DNA of 34,048 nucleotides from Vibrio aestivus (GTDB taxonomy: Bacteria > Pseudomonadota > Gammaproteobacteria > Enterobacterales > Vibrionaceae), in NCBI GenBank assembly GCA_003263845.1, contig JYJN01000203.1:1-34048 (forward strand), in the 5' to 3' direction. The notes beneath the pieces are model-generated. The model was not told where the DNA came from, did not search any database, and was given only the letters and a program-made list of their open reading frames with translations. Position 1 is the stretch's first letter. Every line of letters begins with the position of its first letter. Below, in pieces: positions 8,705 through 17,649 of the stretch. The position numbers and the translations under genes are program-made.

Positions 8705-9585
8705 ATGTTTCGCAAAATTGTCGCAGTAGCATTGCCACTATTGGTGAGTTTACCAGCAATGTCTATGAACGTTCTGACCAGTATCAAGCCGATTCAACTC
8801 ATCGCTAATGAGTTGGTGGCAGAGAATGACTCGTTGGATGTACTGCTTGCGTCGAACACTTCACCTCACGACTATGCGCTGAAGCCGTCCGATGTGCGTA
8901 AAGCGCGTTCCGCCGATCTAGTAATCTGGTACGGACGCGATCTAGAGCCGTTTCTTGAAAGTGTTGTTACCGACAATGAGCATGTATTAACCATCTCTGA
9001 AATTTCTGGTTTACAGCTGAGAGCATTCGATGAATCACATGCGCATGATCACCATGGCCATGATCATGGAACACATGATCCACACTTTTGGCTTGGTACA
9101 GAACCATCACGAACAGTTGCTCGTGCGATTACTGATCAACTAATAGAGCTGGATAAAGATAATGAAGCGCAATACAAAGCCAAACTTGAAGTGTTCGAAG
9201 CGAACTTAGACAAGACAATTGTCGACATTAGAGAGCAGCTAGCACCAGTGCAACAAGAGGGTTATTATGTTTTTCACGACGCTTACGGTTACTTCGAAGC
9301 GGAGTTTGGCCTTAGTCAACTTGGCTTTTTTACTGTGAGCCAGATCGTCGTCCTGGCGCGAAAACACTAGTGCAAATACGTAGTGCGCTTTCTGAAGGCA
9401 AGGCGAAATGCGTTTTCTCTGAACCACAATTTACTCCTGCGATTGTTACGTCCGTTACGCGTGGTAGTGATGTGTTAGTTGGAGAGTTGGACCCGATTGG
9501 TTCTACAACACCAGTTGAGCAGGGCGGCTACTTCAACCTCTTGAAGACAGTTTCAAACAGCTTTTATAGCTGCTTGTCTCAGTAA
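8705..9585 (+). CDS. znuA: Zinc ABC transporter substrate-binding protein ZnuA (one apparent frameshift)
   Basis: ZnuA is the periplasmic zinc-binding protein that feeds ZnuBC. It begins with a Sec signal peptide (MFRKIVAVALPLLVSLPAMS). The expected metal ligands are visible: the histidine in NTSPHDYALKPSD, the histidine in HDPHFWLG, the histidine in YYVFHDAYGYFE and the aspartate in GELDPIG. A His/Asp-rich loop (HAHDHHGHDHGTHDPH) precedes the second ligand, as in ZnuA rather than manganese-binding relatives. The frame breaks at 9340-9341, where AGCCAGAT should read AGCCCAGAT, giving VSPDRRPGAKTLVQIRSAL. The repaired product has about 293 residues. A terminator follows the stop by 15 bases. 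Confidence 0.92.
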
Positions 9586-9600
9586 CTGAACAACGAGTCT

Positions 9601-9629
9601 AAGAGAGCGATTTATCGCTCTTTTTTTTT
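9601..9629 (+). terminator. Rho-independent terminator after znuA
   Basis: AGAGCGA (9604-9610) and TCGCTCT (9615-9621) form a 7-bp stem with loop TTTA, followed by an uninterrupted T run to 9629. Confidence 0.9.
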
Positions 9630-9710
9630 GCTTAAAATACCTTAAATAAGTTGGTTTATTTGTAAGCTGTCGTGATCGTGGCGATAGTTTATCTATCTCA
9701 AGAGTAGAGC

Positions 9711-9740
9711 TTGTGTCGTAAATAAGAAAATTCGTATAGT
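9711..9740 (+). promoter_or_regulatory. Candidate sigma-70 promoter for the AraC-fused sensor gene
   Basis: TTGTGT (9711-9716) and TATAGT (9735-9740) are 18 bases apart. The pair lies in the 169-base gap between the znuA terminator and the GTG start at 9799. The rest of that gap is AT-rich and shows no other feature. Confidence 0.4.
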
Positions 9741-9798
9741 ATTAGATAATTAGCTTCAAAAAATAACTTGCTGTCATTGGACTTTTACTTGTTGCTAC

Positions 9799-12700
9799 GT
9801 GGATAAAGGCTTGCTGCATATACTAATTCGCTGGATGCTATGCGTACTTTTCTCATTACCAGCATTCGCGTCGGATTCCTCACCTTCAATTTTCTATCCT
9901 TTGCCGACTCAGGCTGAAGGGCGTGTCTTCGTGGCTCAAGATCTGTACTTAGGTGAAGAAGGGGGGATTTGGATTCATGATATTCACAATAATGTCGCTT
10001 TCTTCGATGGCAAATCGATGTCGCAAGGCGAGGTTCGGTGCTTGATGATAACTATGAGCAAGTGACTTATCTCGATAGTGCTTTTTGGACTTTTATTGAT
10101 AATGAAATCTACCGTGTTCTGCCTAATCATGAACGTGAACTCGTATTCAGTCTTACTCCTGGTGCGGTAATTAATAAAATCGGTTCGTCAGATCGTCATA
10201 TCTGGCTAACCGATGATACGTATTTCTATACCTACAATGTAGATACACGTGATTTTCAATCCCGTTCATTGATGGAACTTTATCAATCGAGCGAATCTAG
10301 TCAGACCTTCATTAATGATGCCCAGTATGTTCTGTCTAATTGGGTAGTTGCTACCAATTCAGGGACTTATATCACCGACGGCACCGGTTTTAATCATGTC
10401 GCCAACTCCGGTAAGTTCTTTATTGAAATGGCTTACTTTTCAAAGCAGAGAAGAGAGGTGGTGATTGGTACTCTTAATGGGGCACTTATCATTGATATCA
10501 CTAACCCCAATAGCACGTTAAAACATGTAGGCAGCTCCCATGTTCTGACCGTTACCGAAACAGAGCAAGCTTACTGGATCGGGACTGAAGATGGCTTATT
10601 TGTTTACTCATTTGTCGACGGGACAACACGCAAGTATACCGAAGGTGGATTGCATGATTTTGAGCTAGCGGGTAATAAAATTTACTCATTAGTAAATGAT
10701 CAAGCCGGAGGGATATGGATTGCGTCTAATAAAGGGATTCAGTACTTTTCGATTTTTGGTCAAAAGTTTGAGCGACTTTCAAGTCGACTGTTAACCTATG
10801 ATAAGCAGTTAGAAAAGCCTGTTTTGATGCGAAAGAGTTCTGGCCGAGATGGCTATTGGCTAATCACCAGTTTAGGTTTATATCGTGTGAGCTTGCAGGG
10901 GCAAACCAAACGAGACCTTATTTTTAAAGGCAACGTGAACGACATCGCTGAGTTTGGAAATCTTCTGCTGGTTGCGACAGAAGAAGGGCTGATTTGTATC
11001 GATATTGTCACCAATGAAGTGGTCATTGACAAATTACCTGAAAGTTTAAAGAACATCGAAATCGACTTTGTAGAAGTGGATACCGACGGGGTGATTTGGA
11101 CAGTAACGAACGACCAACTCTCTTCGTTTAATCCTGAGAGTAATGAATACAAAGACTATTCAAACCAATGGATAATAAGTGCTCACTTACCCGCAAAGGT
11201 CACAGACATTAAAGCCAGTTCTGAAAAAGGTCTGTTTTTGGGAACCGACCATGGCCTGTATAGTATTCGGAATGGACATGTGCGCTTCTTTAAGCAGAGT
11301 GAAAGAATTGGTCAGGTGACTCATATAGAGGAGTCGCAGAACTTGGATGTTTGGGTAGCCAGTACTTACGGTGTATTTCGTATATTGGATGACGTTGAAA
11401 CGATATCTCAAGTTACGCTCGCAGAATCGAATATTATCCCTCAATGTGTCATATCCACCTCAGACGGTGTATGGCTAACTACGTCCTCTGGTTTATCTTA
11501 TTACACGGTAGATGGCGTGCTTGAAAAACACTTTGGTAAGCCCTTTGGCATAATAAACAATGAGTTCATTCCTCGGCTTTGCTCTGCTTCAGAAGATGGA
11601 ACAGGTAGGTTGATATTGGGCTCGCGTTATGGGCTTATCACTGTGTTACCAGATGAACTTCTGGTGAGTCAGATCCCGACCAGCCGCGTCATTTTTAGTC
11701 AAATCAGGGTAGACCAAGAACCAGTGGCCATTGGCCAAGCTCGTTCACTCGATCTTTCTATAGGTTACGGTCAGTCAATTAGTTTCTTGTTCGGATTGAT
11801 GCCTCAATCGAATAGTCAGCAGTTGGAATATCGATTGGGAGAGAATGAAGAGTGGCAATTGCTAGAAGGGGTGCAACTTACATTTGAGCACTTACAGCCA
11901 GGATCCTATCAACTTTTTGTTCGTATTCGAACGCAGCAGCAACAGGGCAGTAAAATCTATAATCTTGATTTTAATGTGGGTAAGCCTTGGTACATGAATG
12001 CTTGGACTATTGCACTGTTTCTGTCACTAACCATCATATTGATTAGCTTAGCGTTTGTATGGCGTTCGCGACTGATATTACGCAGTAACCACAAGCTTAA
12101 AGCTCAGGTTGCTCTTAAGACCAACCAGCTGCGCCACCAAAGCCGAATCTTATTGACCAATAACCAACAACTTCGCAAGCAGCTTCATGTCCGACATATT
12201 TTGTTTGAGCAGGTTTTGGAGTCAATCAGTAACAATTTGCGCAAAATTGCTCGTCGGACATTGCCAGATGAGCAGCAAAAAGCCGAGCATTTTATAAATG
12301 CGGTGCAAAGTGAGCTGGAAATCCTTATTAACGTAAGGAGTGATAATACGGGCACTAAGCAAGTCCATGATCTTGCGATAGTGGCAACATCGGTGATTAA
12401 TGGTTGGAGAGAAGAGTTCAATAAATCGGGGATTTACATCGAACTCGTTAACAATAGCCCAGAAAAGTCGGCATACGTTGAACTTACGGAGTTCAATTTG
12501 GACATCATGTTTAATGCGTTATTCGCCAGTCTTTTAAAGCGTTGTTATCGTAATCAGCAAGTTATGGTGACATTAGACAGTGATAGCGAGTTCTCAACGC
12601 TTAAGGTCATCGACCCAGGCTCTGCTTTACCTCAGTTGGAGAGTGGAGTGTCTGTCGACCACAATGATGTTTCATTAACTGAATTACCAGTTTGGGTCGA

Positions 12701-13154
12701 GAACAGTGGTGGTACGCTGAGGTTTTACACCTATGATGAGCGTAATATTGTTGAAGTGACTTGGCCAACGGCTACTGTCTCTTCTGAATTGGGTTTACCC
12801 GCAGAAGAGCCTCGTGAATCTGTTTTAGATGAAGGGGACCCGTGGCTGATGAAGTTAGAGCAATTGGTACAAGACAATTACGCGAATGCTGACTTCGGTA
12901 CCAATTCTGCGGCTAAGTTGATGTATGTTTCTGAGCGAAGTTTACAGCGCCGCTTTAAACAAGCAAAAGACAAGACTTTTAAAGAATACCTCAATGAAGT
13001 TCGTTTGGAACAAGCGTGTCGCATGCTACTAAAAGGCGACAAAGTATCCAATGTCGCATTCGAATGTGGCTTTAATGACCCATCGTATTTTAGCCAGCGC
13101 TTTAAGCATCACTTTGGCATGTCACCTACTCAGTTCGTAGAGGAGAGCGAGTAA
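9799..13154 (+). CDS. Membrane-spanning propeller sensor fused to an AraC-type DNA-binding domain (one apparent frameshift)
   Basis: After one repair the product is about 1118 residues. In order: a signal-like N-terminus (HILIRWMLCVLFSLPAFASD); a long periplasmic region with two-component-regulator propeller repeats (GGIWIHDIHNNVAFFDGK, GGIWIASNKGIQYFS, GVWLTTSSGLSYYTVDG); a Y_Y_Y-like domain (LEYRLGENEEWQLLEG); one membrane helix near 735-755; a coiled segment; a region like a worn-down histidine kinase; and an AraC helix-turn-helix domain at about 1020-1115 (SERSLQRRFKQ, VAFECGFNDPSYFSQRFKHH). I see no phospho-accepting H-box, the ATPase G1 box is only VIDPGSALP, and there is no receiver domain. 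It probably acts as a one-component membrane-bound regulator; the ligand is unknown. The frame break at 10032-10033 is repaired by GAGGG for GAGG. The GTG start has no clear ribosome-binding site; ATG 9838 is an in-frame alternative. Confidence 0.85.
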
Positions 13155-13474
13155 TCTGAGCTTTACTAACCATAGCTTTTATTGACCTCAGCTTTTACCG
13201 CCTTCTCGTGCTCACTCTTCAAATCTAATAGTCTAGTTAAACACAACCAACATTTGAGATTAACTCAACAAGTTAGTGGCTTAGGTACTTACTTAGGTTC
13301 GCTAATTAACGTTCGGGATATCGGTATACATGCGTTTTAGCTTCGCTCGCGATCTATCAATAACACGTTCCGTGGTAGAGGTAAAAGTTAGGTGTTGTGA
13401 AGCTATAACGGGGGTTAGGTATGTGAAGATAATTAGGGCTGAGAAGTAGTGTTGGTAAGATTTGGAAAGATAAG

Positions 13475-13603
13475 AAAAAAAATATCGTGGTATAGCCGGG
13501 GGGACTATACACGGGTGCCAATGACACCTTCGCTTGCTGCCGGAGTAGTATGGCGAGCCATACTACCTCTGGAATTCTAAAGTCGAGGACGATTGCCTCT
13601 CGA
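13475..13603 (-). ncRNA. Candidate structured RNA: four consecutive hairpins ending in a T run
   Basis: Read on the minus strand, four stems follow each other: TCGAGG/CCTCTCGA ends (13583-13588 with 13596-13603), GTAGTATGGC/GCCATACTAC (13545-13554 with 13557-13566, perfect 10 bp), GGTG/CACC (13514-13517 with 13525-13528) and GTGGTATAG/CTATACAC with one bulge (13487-13495 with 13505-13512). Four bases after the last stem comes T8 (A8 at 13475-13482 on the plus strand), as in an intrinsic terminator. No convincing promoter was found on the minus strand. On the plus strand the loops and joints hold several GGA triplets, so a plus-strand RNA is also possible. It matches no RNA family I recognise. 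Confidence 0.3.
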
Positions 13604-14115
13604 TGGATTAACTATAAGTCTTACCACTTTTTTCACTTATAAAATTAACGCCAGAAAAGCATAAGAAATCCGACACTTTTTAATCGTGTCTTTAAGTTGT
13701 TGAAAATTAAATATTTATTTTTTGTGTTTTTATTTTTTTAGCATTTTGCAAAGTTTTGAGTAGCACCAAAATGACCATTGTTAACGTTTTTTGACGATTG
13801 GCGTTTTTACAAAAGTGACGAGATTGACGAGGGATGCGAAGTGAAGAAGGCATTGATAGGAGGAACAAAACATCCTTAGCAAGGAAAGTCCATCAAAACA
13901 CCCGTTCAACAACACAGTTAATGAATAACCACGATGACAGCTAGCCATTTATATAGGCTTGTTAAGTTACAAATATGACGCTGTTGATTTTAAATGAAAC
14001 CTTTTCTCATTTGTGATTGTTTTGGGGTTTTAATGGTTTAGGAGCTAAAGGGGGAAGTGGTGAGGTGTGAAAATGGTGATTTACAATGTTGTTTAGCGAG
14101 GACACATAAAGATAG

Positions 14116-14145
14116 ATAAAGCCACCTGAGACCTAGTGGCTTTAT
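14116..14145 (-). terminator. Terminator-like hairpin downstream of the HIT gene
   Basis: ATAAAGCCAC (14116-14125) and GTGGCTTTAT (14136-14145) form a perfect 10-bp stem with a 10-base loop. On the minus strand the 3' arm ends in CTTTAT followed by CTATCTTT, so it most likely ends the HIT gene transcript. Confidence 0.6.
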
Positions 14146-14200
14146 TGGAAAGGGTTATGCAGTGTTGCCTTTGAGGAAAAAGTATCGCAACAAAATTAAA

Positions 14201-14632
14201 CTAGTTCGCTTTTTGGAAAATTGAGCTCAGAGACAGAACGTTTTTAATTCTTTCGAGTATTTGGATCTGTTTGTCTTCTGTTCGGAATTCCCCGGCCGTA
14301 TTGCCCCATAAAGGTCCGGGCCAAGCAACATCATCCTTGAAACGCGCGATGTGATGAATGTGTAGCTGGGGCACTATGTTCCCCAGCGCACCCAAATTCA
14401 GTTTATCTGGACGGAAAGTAGCTTCTAATGCTTGGCTAACAGCTTGAGATTCCAATAGAAACTGCTGCTGTTCTGGCATTGGTAGATGATGCAGCTCTTT
14501 CAAGTTGGCACGCTTTGGTACCAAGATAACCCATGGAACAGCGTTGTCTTTGTGCAGTAGTGCGATACAAAGCGGGAAGTGGCCAATAACAGTGGTATCT
14601 TTTGCTAACTGAGGATGTAGTTCAAAACTCAT
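14201..14632 (-). CDS. HIT-family protein (histidine triad hydrolase-like)
   Basis: HIT proteins hydrolyse or transfer nucleotidyl groups from dinucleotides or AMP conjugates through a central histidine. The 143-residue product beginning MSFELHPQLAKDTTVIG has the HIT fold pattern: PLCIALLHKDNAVPWVILVP in the first half and the active-site stretch LGNIVPQLHIHHIARF later. The triad reads H-I-H-H-I rather than the textbook H-x-H-x-H. A start at ATG 14632 is chosen over an in-frame TTG at 14683, because the latter lies inside the argS terminator and adds 17 residues of non-family sequence. It lies downstream of argS in the same direction but behind that terminator. The substrate cannot be told from the sequence. 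Confidence 0.88.
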   Translation of the reverse strand: MSFELHPQLAKDTTVIGHFPLCIALLHKDNAVPWVILVPKRANLKELHHLPMPEQQQFLLESQAVSQALEATFRPDKLNLGALGNIVPQLHIHHIARFKDDVAWPGPLWGNTAGEFRTEDKQIQILERIKNVLSLSSIFQKAN

Positions 14633-14682
14633 TATTTTATCCAGACTGAAATGATTTATTGGATTATACGGCAGATAAAACA

Positions 14683-14710
14683 AAAGGCTGATGCTTTCAC
14701 ATCAACCTTT
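14683..14710 (-). terminator. Rho-independent terminator after argS
   Basis: AAAGGCTGATG (14683-14693) pairs with CATCAACCTTT (14700-14710) over 11 positions with one G-T pair and a 6-base loop. On the minus strand TTTTGTTTTATC follows. It lies 26 bases past the argS stop. Confidence 0.85.
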
Positions 14711-14735
14711 TTAATTTTGTCGAGTCGCGAATCGC

Positions 14736-16469
14736 TTACATGCGCTCTAGAGTATCAATGCCAAGTAGTGATAGGCCTTGCTTGATTGTCTTCGCGGTTA
14801 GCGCTGCAAGTTTTAATCGGCTTTGTTTAACTGATTCATCTTCAGCTACTAGGATTGGGCACGCCTCATAGAAGCTAGAGAATTGGCCCGCTAGCTCAAA
14901 CAGATAGCTACACATGATGTGTGGCTGACCTTCTCGAGCAACCGACTGAACGGCCTCTTCAAATTGCATCAGTTTAGCAATCAGTGCTTTCTCTTTTTCG
15001 TCAGTGATTTTGATCTCACCTTGAAGCTCATCCATAGACACGCCAGCTTTAGCAAACACAGACGCAACGCGAGTATAAGCGTATTGCATGTAAGGAGCAG
15101 TGTTGCCTTCGAATGCTAGCATGTTGTCCCAATCGAACACGTAATCTGTAGTGCGATGCTTAGACAGGTCGGAGTATTTAACCGCTGCCATTGCGACAGT
15201 AGTAGCAATATTGGCTTTCTCTTCTGCATCCAAATCTGGGTTCTTAGACTCGATCAGTTTTGCTGCGCGCTCTTCTGCTTCATCTAATAGGTCAGCCAGA
15301 CGAACCGTACCACCTGCACGAGTTTTGAATGGCTTACCATCTTTACCTAGCATCATACCAAATGCGTGATGCTCAAGTGATGTTGACTCTGGAACATAGC
15401 CCGCCTTACGAACGATAGTCCACGCCTGCATTAGGTGTTGATGTTGGCGAGAGTCGATGAAGTAAAGTACGCGGTCAGCACCTAGCTGCTCGTAGCGATA
15501 CTTGGCACATGCGATATCCGTTGTAGTGTAAAGGAATCCGCCATCGCGCTTTTGAATGATAACGCCCATTGGGTCGCCGTCTTTGTTCTTGTATTCGTCT
15601 AGGAATACAACTTGTGCGCCATCGTCTTCAACAGCCAAGTTCTTCTCTTTAAGATCAGCGACGATAGTCGGAAGCATATCGTTGTACATGCTTTCGCCCA
15701 TCACATCTTCACGAGTCAGTGATACGCTTAAGCGGTCGTAGTTACGCTGGTTTTGAATCATGGTCACATCGACCAGCTTTTTCCACATTTCTGCGCAGAA
15801 CTCATCGCCACTTTGTAGTTTGACTACGTAGTTACGAGCTTTAACCGCGAACTCTTCGTCTTCATCATACAGTTTTTTAGATTCACGATAGAAGGCTTCA
15901 AGGTCAGCTAGCTCCATAGATACTTCACCTGATGCTTGCTGAACACGCTCAAGGTTTGCGATAAGCATGCCGAACTGAGTACCCCAGTCACCGATGTGGT
16001 TGGCGCGGATGACTCTGTTGCCCAAGAACTCTAATGTACGAACAACCGCATCACCGATGATAGTTGAACGAAGGTGGCCAACGTGCATCTCTTTAGCAAC
16101 GTTCGGCGCTGAGTAATCAGCAACGATGGTTTTCTCTTCTTCTTTAGCAACGCCAAGACGTGAATCTGCCAATGCCGCTTCTGCTTGTTTTGCGAGGAAC
16201 TCTTCACTCAGGAAAATATTGATAAAACCAGGCCTGCAATTTCTGCCTTACTTGCAATGCCTTCAAGGTCTAGAACATCCAGTACTTTTTGCGCAAAATT
16301 CTCGTGGGTTTGTGCCCAATTTTTTTGCTACGCCCATGACGCCGTTAGCTTGATAGTCGCCAAATTGTGGTTTTGCAGATTGACGGACCGCTGCAGGACT
16401 TCCTGCAGGTGCGCCAGCGGCTTCAAGAGCCTGAGATACTTTGTCATTAATAAGTGCTTGGATATTCAC
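14736..16469 (-). CDS. argS: Arginyl-tRNA synthetase (two compensating apparent frameshifts)
   Basis: ArgS charges tRNA-Arg and is essential. The GTG start at 16469 gives MNIQALINDKVSQALEAAGA, matching E. coli ArgS, which also starts with GTG; GAAGGAAA upstream is a good ribosome-binding site. Visible landmarks are VRQSAKPQFGDYQANGVMGV (tRNA D-loop-recognising N-terminal domain), SAPNVAKEMHVGHLRSTIIG with the class I HVGH motif, and DGKPFKTRAGGTVRLADLLD in place of a KMSKS loop, as in E. coli. Two indels cancel each other: an extra A in the run at 16295-16298 (plus strand; expected PREFAQKVLDVLDLEG) and a missing G at 16231-16232 (expected AEIAGPGFINIFL). The repaired length is about 577 residues. 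Since the cell needs this gene, the indels are almost surely sequence errors. Confidence 0.95.
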
Positions 16470-16495
16470 ACGGGTTTCCTTCTATTCAAGGACAA

Positions 16496-16524
16496 AGAAC
16501 TCGGCTTATTGAGTGCCGAGTTCT
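16496..16524 (-). promoter_or_regulatory. Strong hairpin in the presumed argS leader
   Basis: AGAACTCGGC (16496-16505) and GCCGAGTTCT (16515-16524) form a perfect 10-bp stem with a 9-base loop, 26 bases upstream of the argS GTG. On the minus strand the 3' arm runs into TTTGTCC, a poor terminator tail. It could be a leader attenuator, a transcript-stabilising hairpin or the terminator of something else; the sequence does not decide. Confidence 0.4.
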
Positions 16525-16654
16525 GTTAGAGTTCACAAAAATGAGGCTAATGATAACAACTTTATTGCTTTTCATACAGAGACGATTCGGGGAATTTTTA
16601 ACTTTTTCGATTGAATGGAAATGTACGATAGTTTGGGTTTACTATTGCAGCCGA

Positions 16655-16924
16655 ATATACACCCAAGTGACTTCAAGATGCAGGATTCTGAGCGTTGTCA
16701 TGGGTTCAAGTTCAAGGCAAATGACGCTGTGGAATAACGAGTTCTTTCCAAGTCATTTAACGCTGAAATTGAATCAGTGATACGCTCCCGAAGGGCGAAT
16801 TTGCCTAGCTCGCACAGGTTGTTAACGATTCTCAATTTAGAACCACTAGATTGTTGAATCGTTGCCTCGTTTGCAAACTAGGCAATTCTCGCTGAACCAC
16901 GCACCTTGAGGTTACTTGGTATAG
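16655..16924. repeat. MITE-like palindromic repeat element, about 270 bp
   Basis: The ends are imperfect inverted repeats: CAAGTGACTTCAAGATGC (16664-16681) on the left against the complement of GCACCTTGAGGTTACTTG (16901-16918) on the right, 15 of 18 matching, each flanked outside by TATAC or GTATA. Inside are further nested pairs: AAATGAC/GTCATTT (16719-16725, 16752-16758), GCGAATTTGCCTAG with CTAGGCAATTCTCGC (16795-16808, 16878-16892) and AACGATTC/GAATCGTT (16824-16831, 16856-16863). No transposase is encoded. This is the build of a small non-autonomous or intergenic repeat that can fold as RNA. The reading frame across its left end has no coding character. It fills most of the 483-base gap between argS and yecM. 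Confidence 0.65.
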
Positions 16925-16952
16925 AGAACAGAACCCCGAAAAGAGAGTCATA

Positions 16953-17550
16953 ATGACCAGTCAATTGATTGAAAAACGACTTAACACCGGAACTCATGAT
17001 CCAAGATCTAGATTCTTTCATGGGAAAAATTGAAGAGCTTACAGCGATGCTTAAACTGGATTTGAGCTTGGCCCAGGCTGATCATATTGCACTTCGCATT
17101 AACGACCTAGAAACGGCCAAAGCTGCCCATCTTTCATGGGCGGAGTTTGGTAAGGTGATATCGCAAGCTCAAATTAACGGACGGCCAATTATTGTATTCG
17201 AGTTTAATCAGCCGTTAAAAAGCAAAGGTTGGTCTATAGAGTGCCTAGAGTTGCCGTACCCTGTTGAAGGCAAACTTTACCCCAGCGAAAGTTGGGAGCA
17301 CGTAGAGTTTGTGGTGCCTTCACATGCCCAAACCGCAGATGAGTTTCTGGCTGATTTAAAACATACTTATCCTGAATTTGGAGCGCAATACGATCAATTG
17401 CAAGGTTTGGGTATTAAAACAAAGCTTTCAAGTCCAAAAGGCGAGGGTGAGCGTTTAAATAACCCTACAGTGGCATTCAAATACAAGGGGATCTGTATCA
17501 AGCTTCATCCGCACTCATTGAAACGAATTGTTGAGTCAGAGCAGGCGTAA
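16953..17550 (+). CDS. yecM: YecM-like protein of the VOC superfamily (probable frameshift near the start)
   Basis: The body matches the YecM family (vicinal oxygen chelate fold): LAQADHIALRINDLETAKAA, QINGRPIIVFEF, LELPYPVEGKLYPSESWEHV, KTKLSSPKGEGERLNNPTVA and KLHPHSLKRIVESEQ. These hold conserved His and Glu residues expected at a VOC metal site; the biochemical role of the family is not established. The best start is ATG 16953 with GAGAG upstream, but its frame leaves the body frame unless one base is removed between 16972 and 16990. Dropping an A from the run at 16972-16976 gives MTSQLIENDLTPELMIQDL, which reads naturally. The alternative is a TTG start at 16969 with no ribosome-binding site and no frameshift. 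A two-way terminator follows. Confidence 0.82.
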
Positions 17551-17587
17551 GTGCCTATTTATTAGAAGATTGGACAGTAATTCAAAG

Positions 17588-17614
17588 AAAAGGAGCTCGA
17601 ATGAGCTCCTTTTT
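17588..17614. terminator. Two-way terminator between yecM and the M16 peptidase gene
   Basis: AAAAGGAGCTC (17588-17598), loop GAAT, then GAGCTCCTTTTT (17603-17614). The A run and T run flank a perfect stem, so it serves both convergent genes. Confidence 0.92.
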
Positions 17615-17649
17615 CAATATATCTGATTGAAGTTTATTGGATAGGCACT

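Larger units (their letters stand above)
13155..14200. other. Intergenic region of about 1 kb without a supported gene
   Basis: No reading frame here has coding character in either direction. The stretch holds a near-direct repeat (GTTAGGTGTTGTGAAG at 13387-13402 and GTTAGGTATGTGAAG at 13414-13428), a cluster of four hairpins at 13487-13603 annotated separately, a strongly AT-rich block at about 13690-13760, and a terminator-like hairpin at 14116-14145. A weak 5-bp inverted repeat (GACAC/GTGTC) lies near 13671-13689. Scattered AGGA/AGGG motifs occur between 13840 and 14100. Confidence 0.7.

Noticed and set aside
13475..13603. A tRNA, riboswitch or CRISPR array in the hairpin cluster
   Set aside because: There is no cloverleaf with TTC loop, no known aptamer core that I could recognise, and no regularly spaced direct repeat with unique spacers.
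14633..14683. Longer HIT protein from a TTG start
   Set aside because: The TTG lies inside the argS terminator and the added residues do not fit the family.
16454..16780. Plus-strand open frame of about 108 codons between argS and yecM
   Set aside because: It spans the argS leader hairpin and half of the palindromic repeat, and its product is low-information sequence with no recognisable domain.
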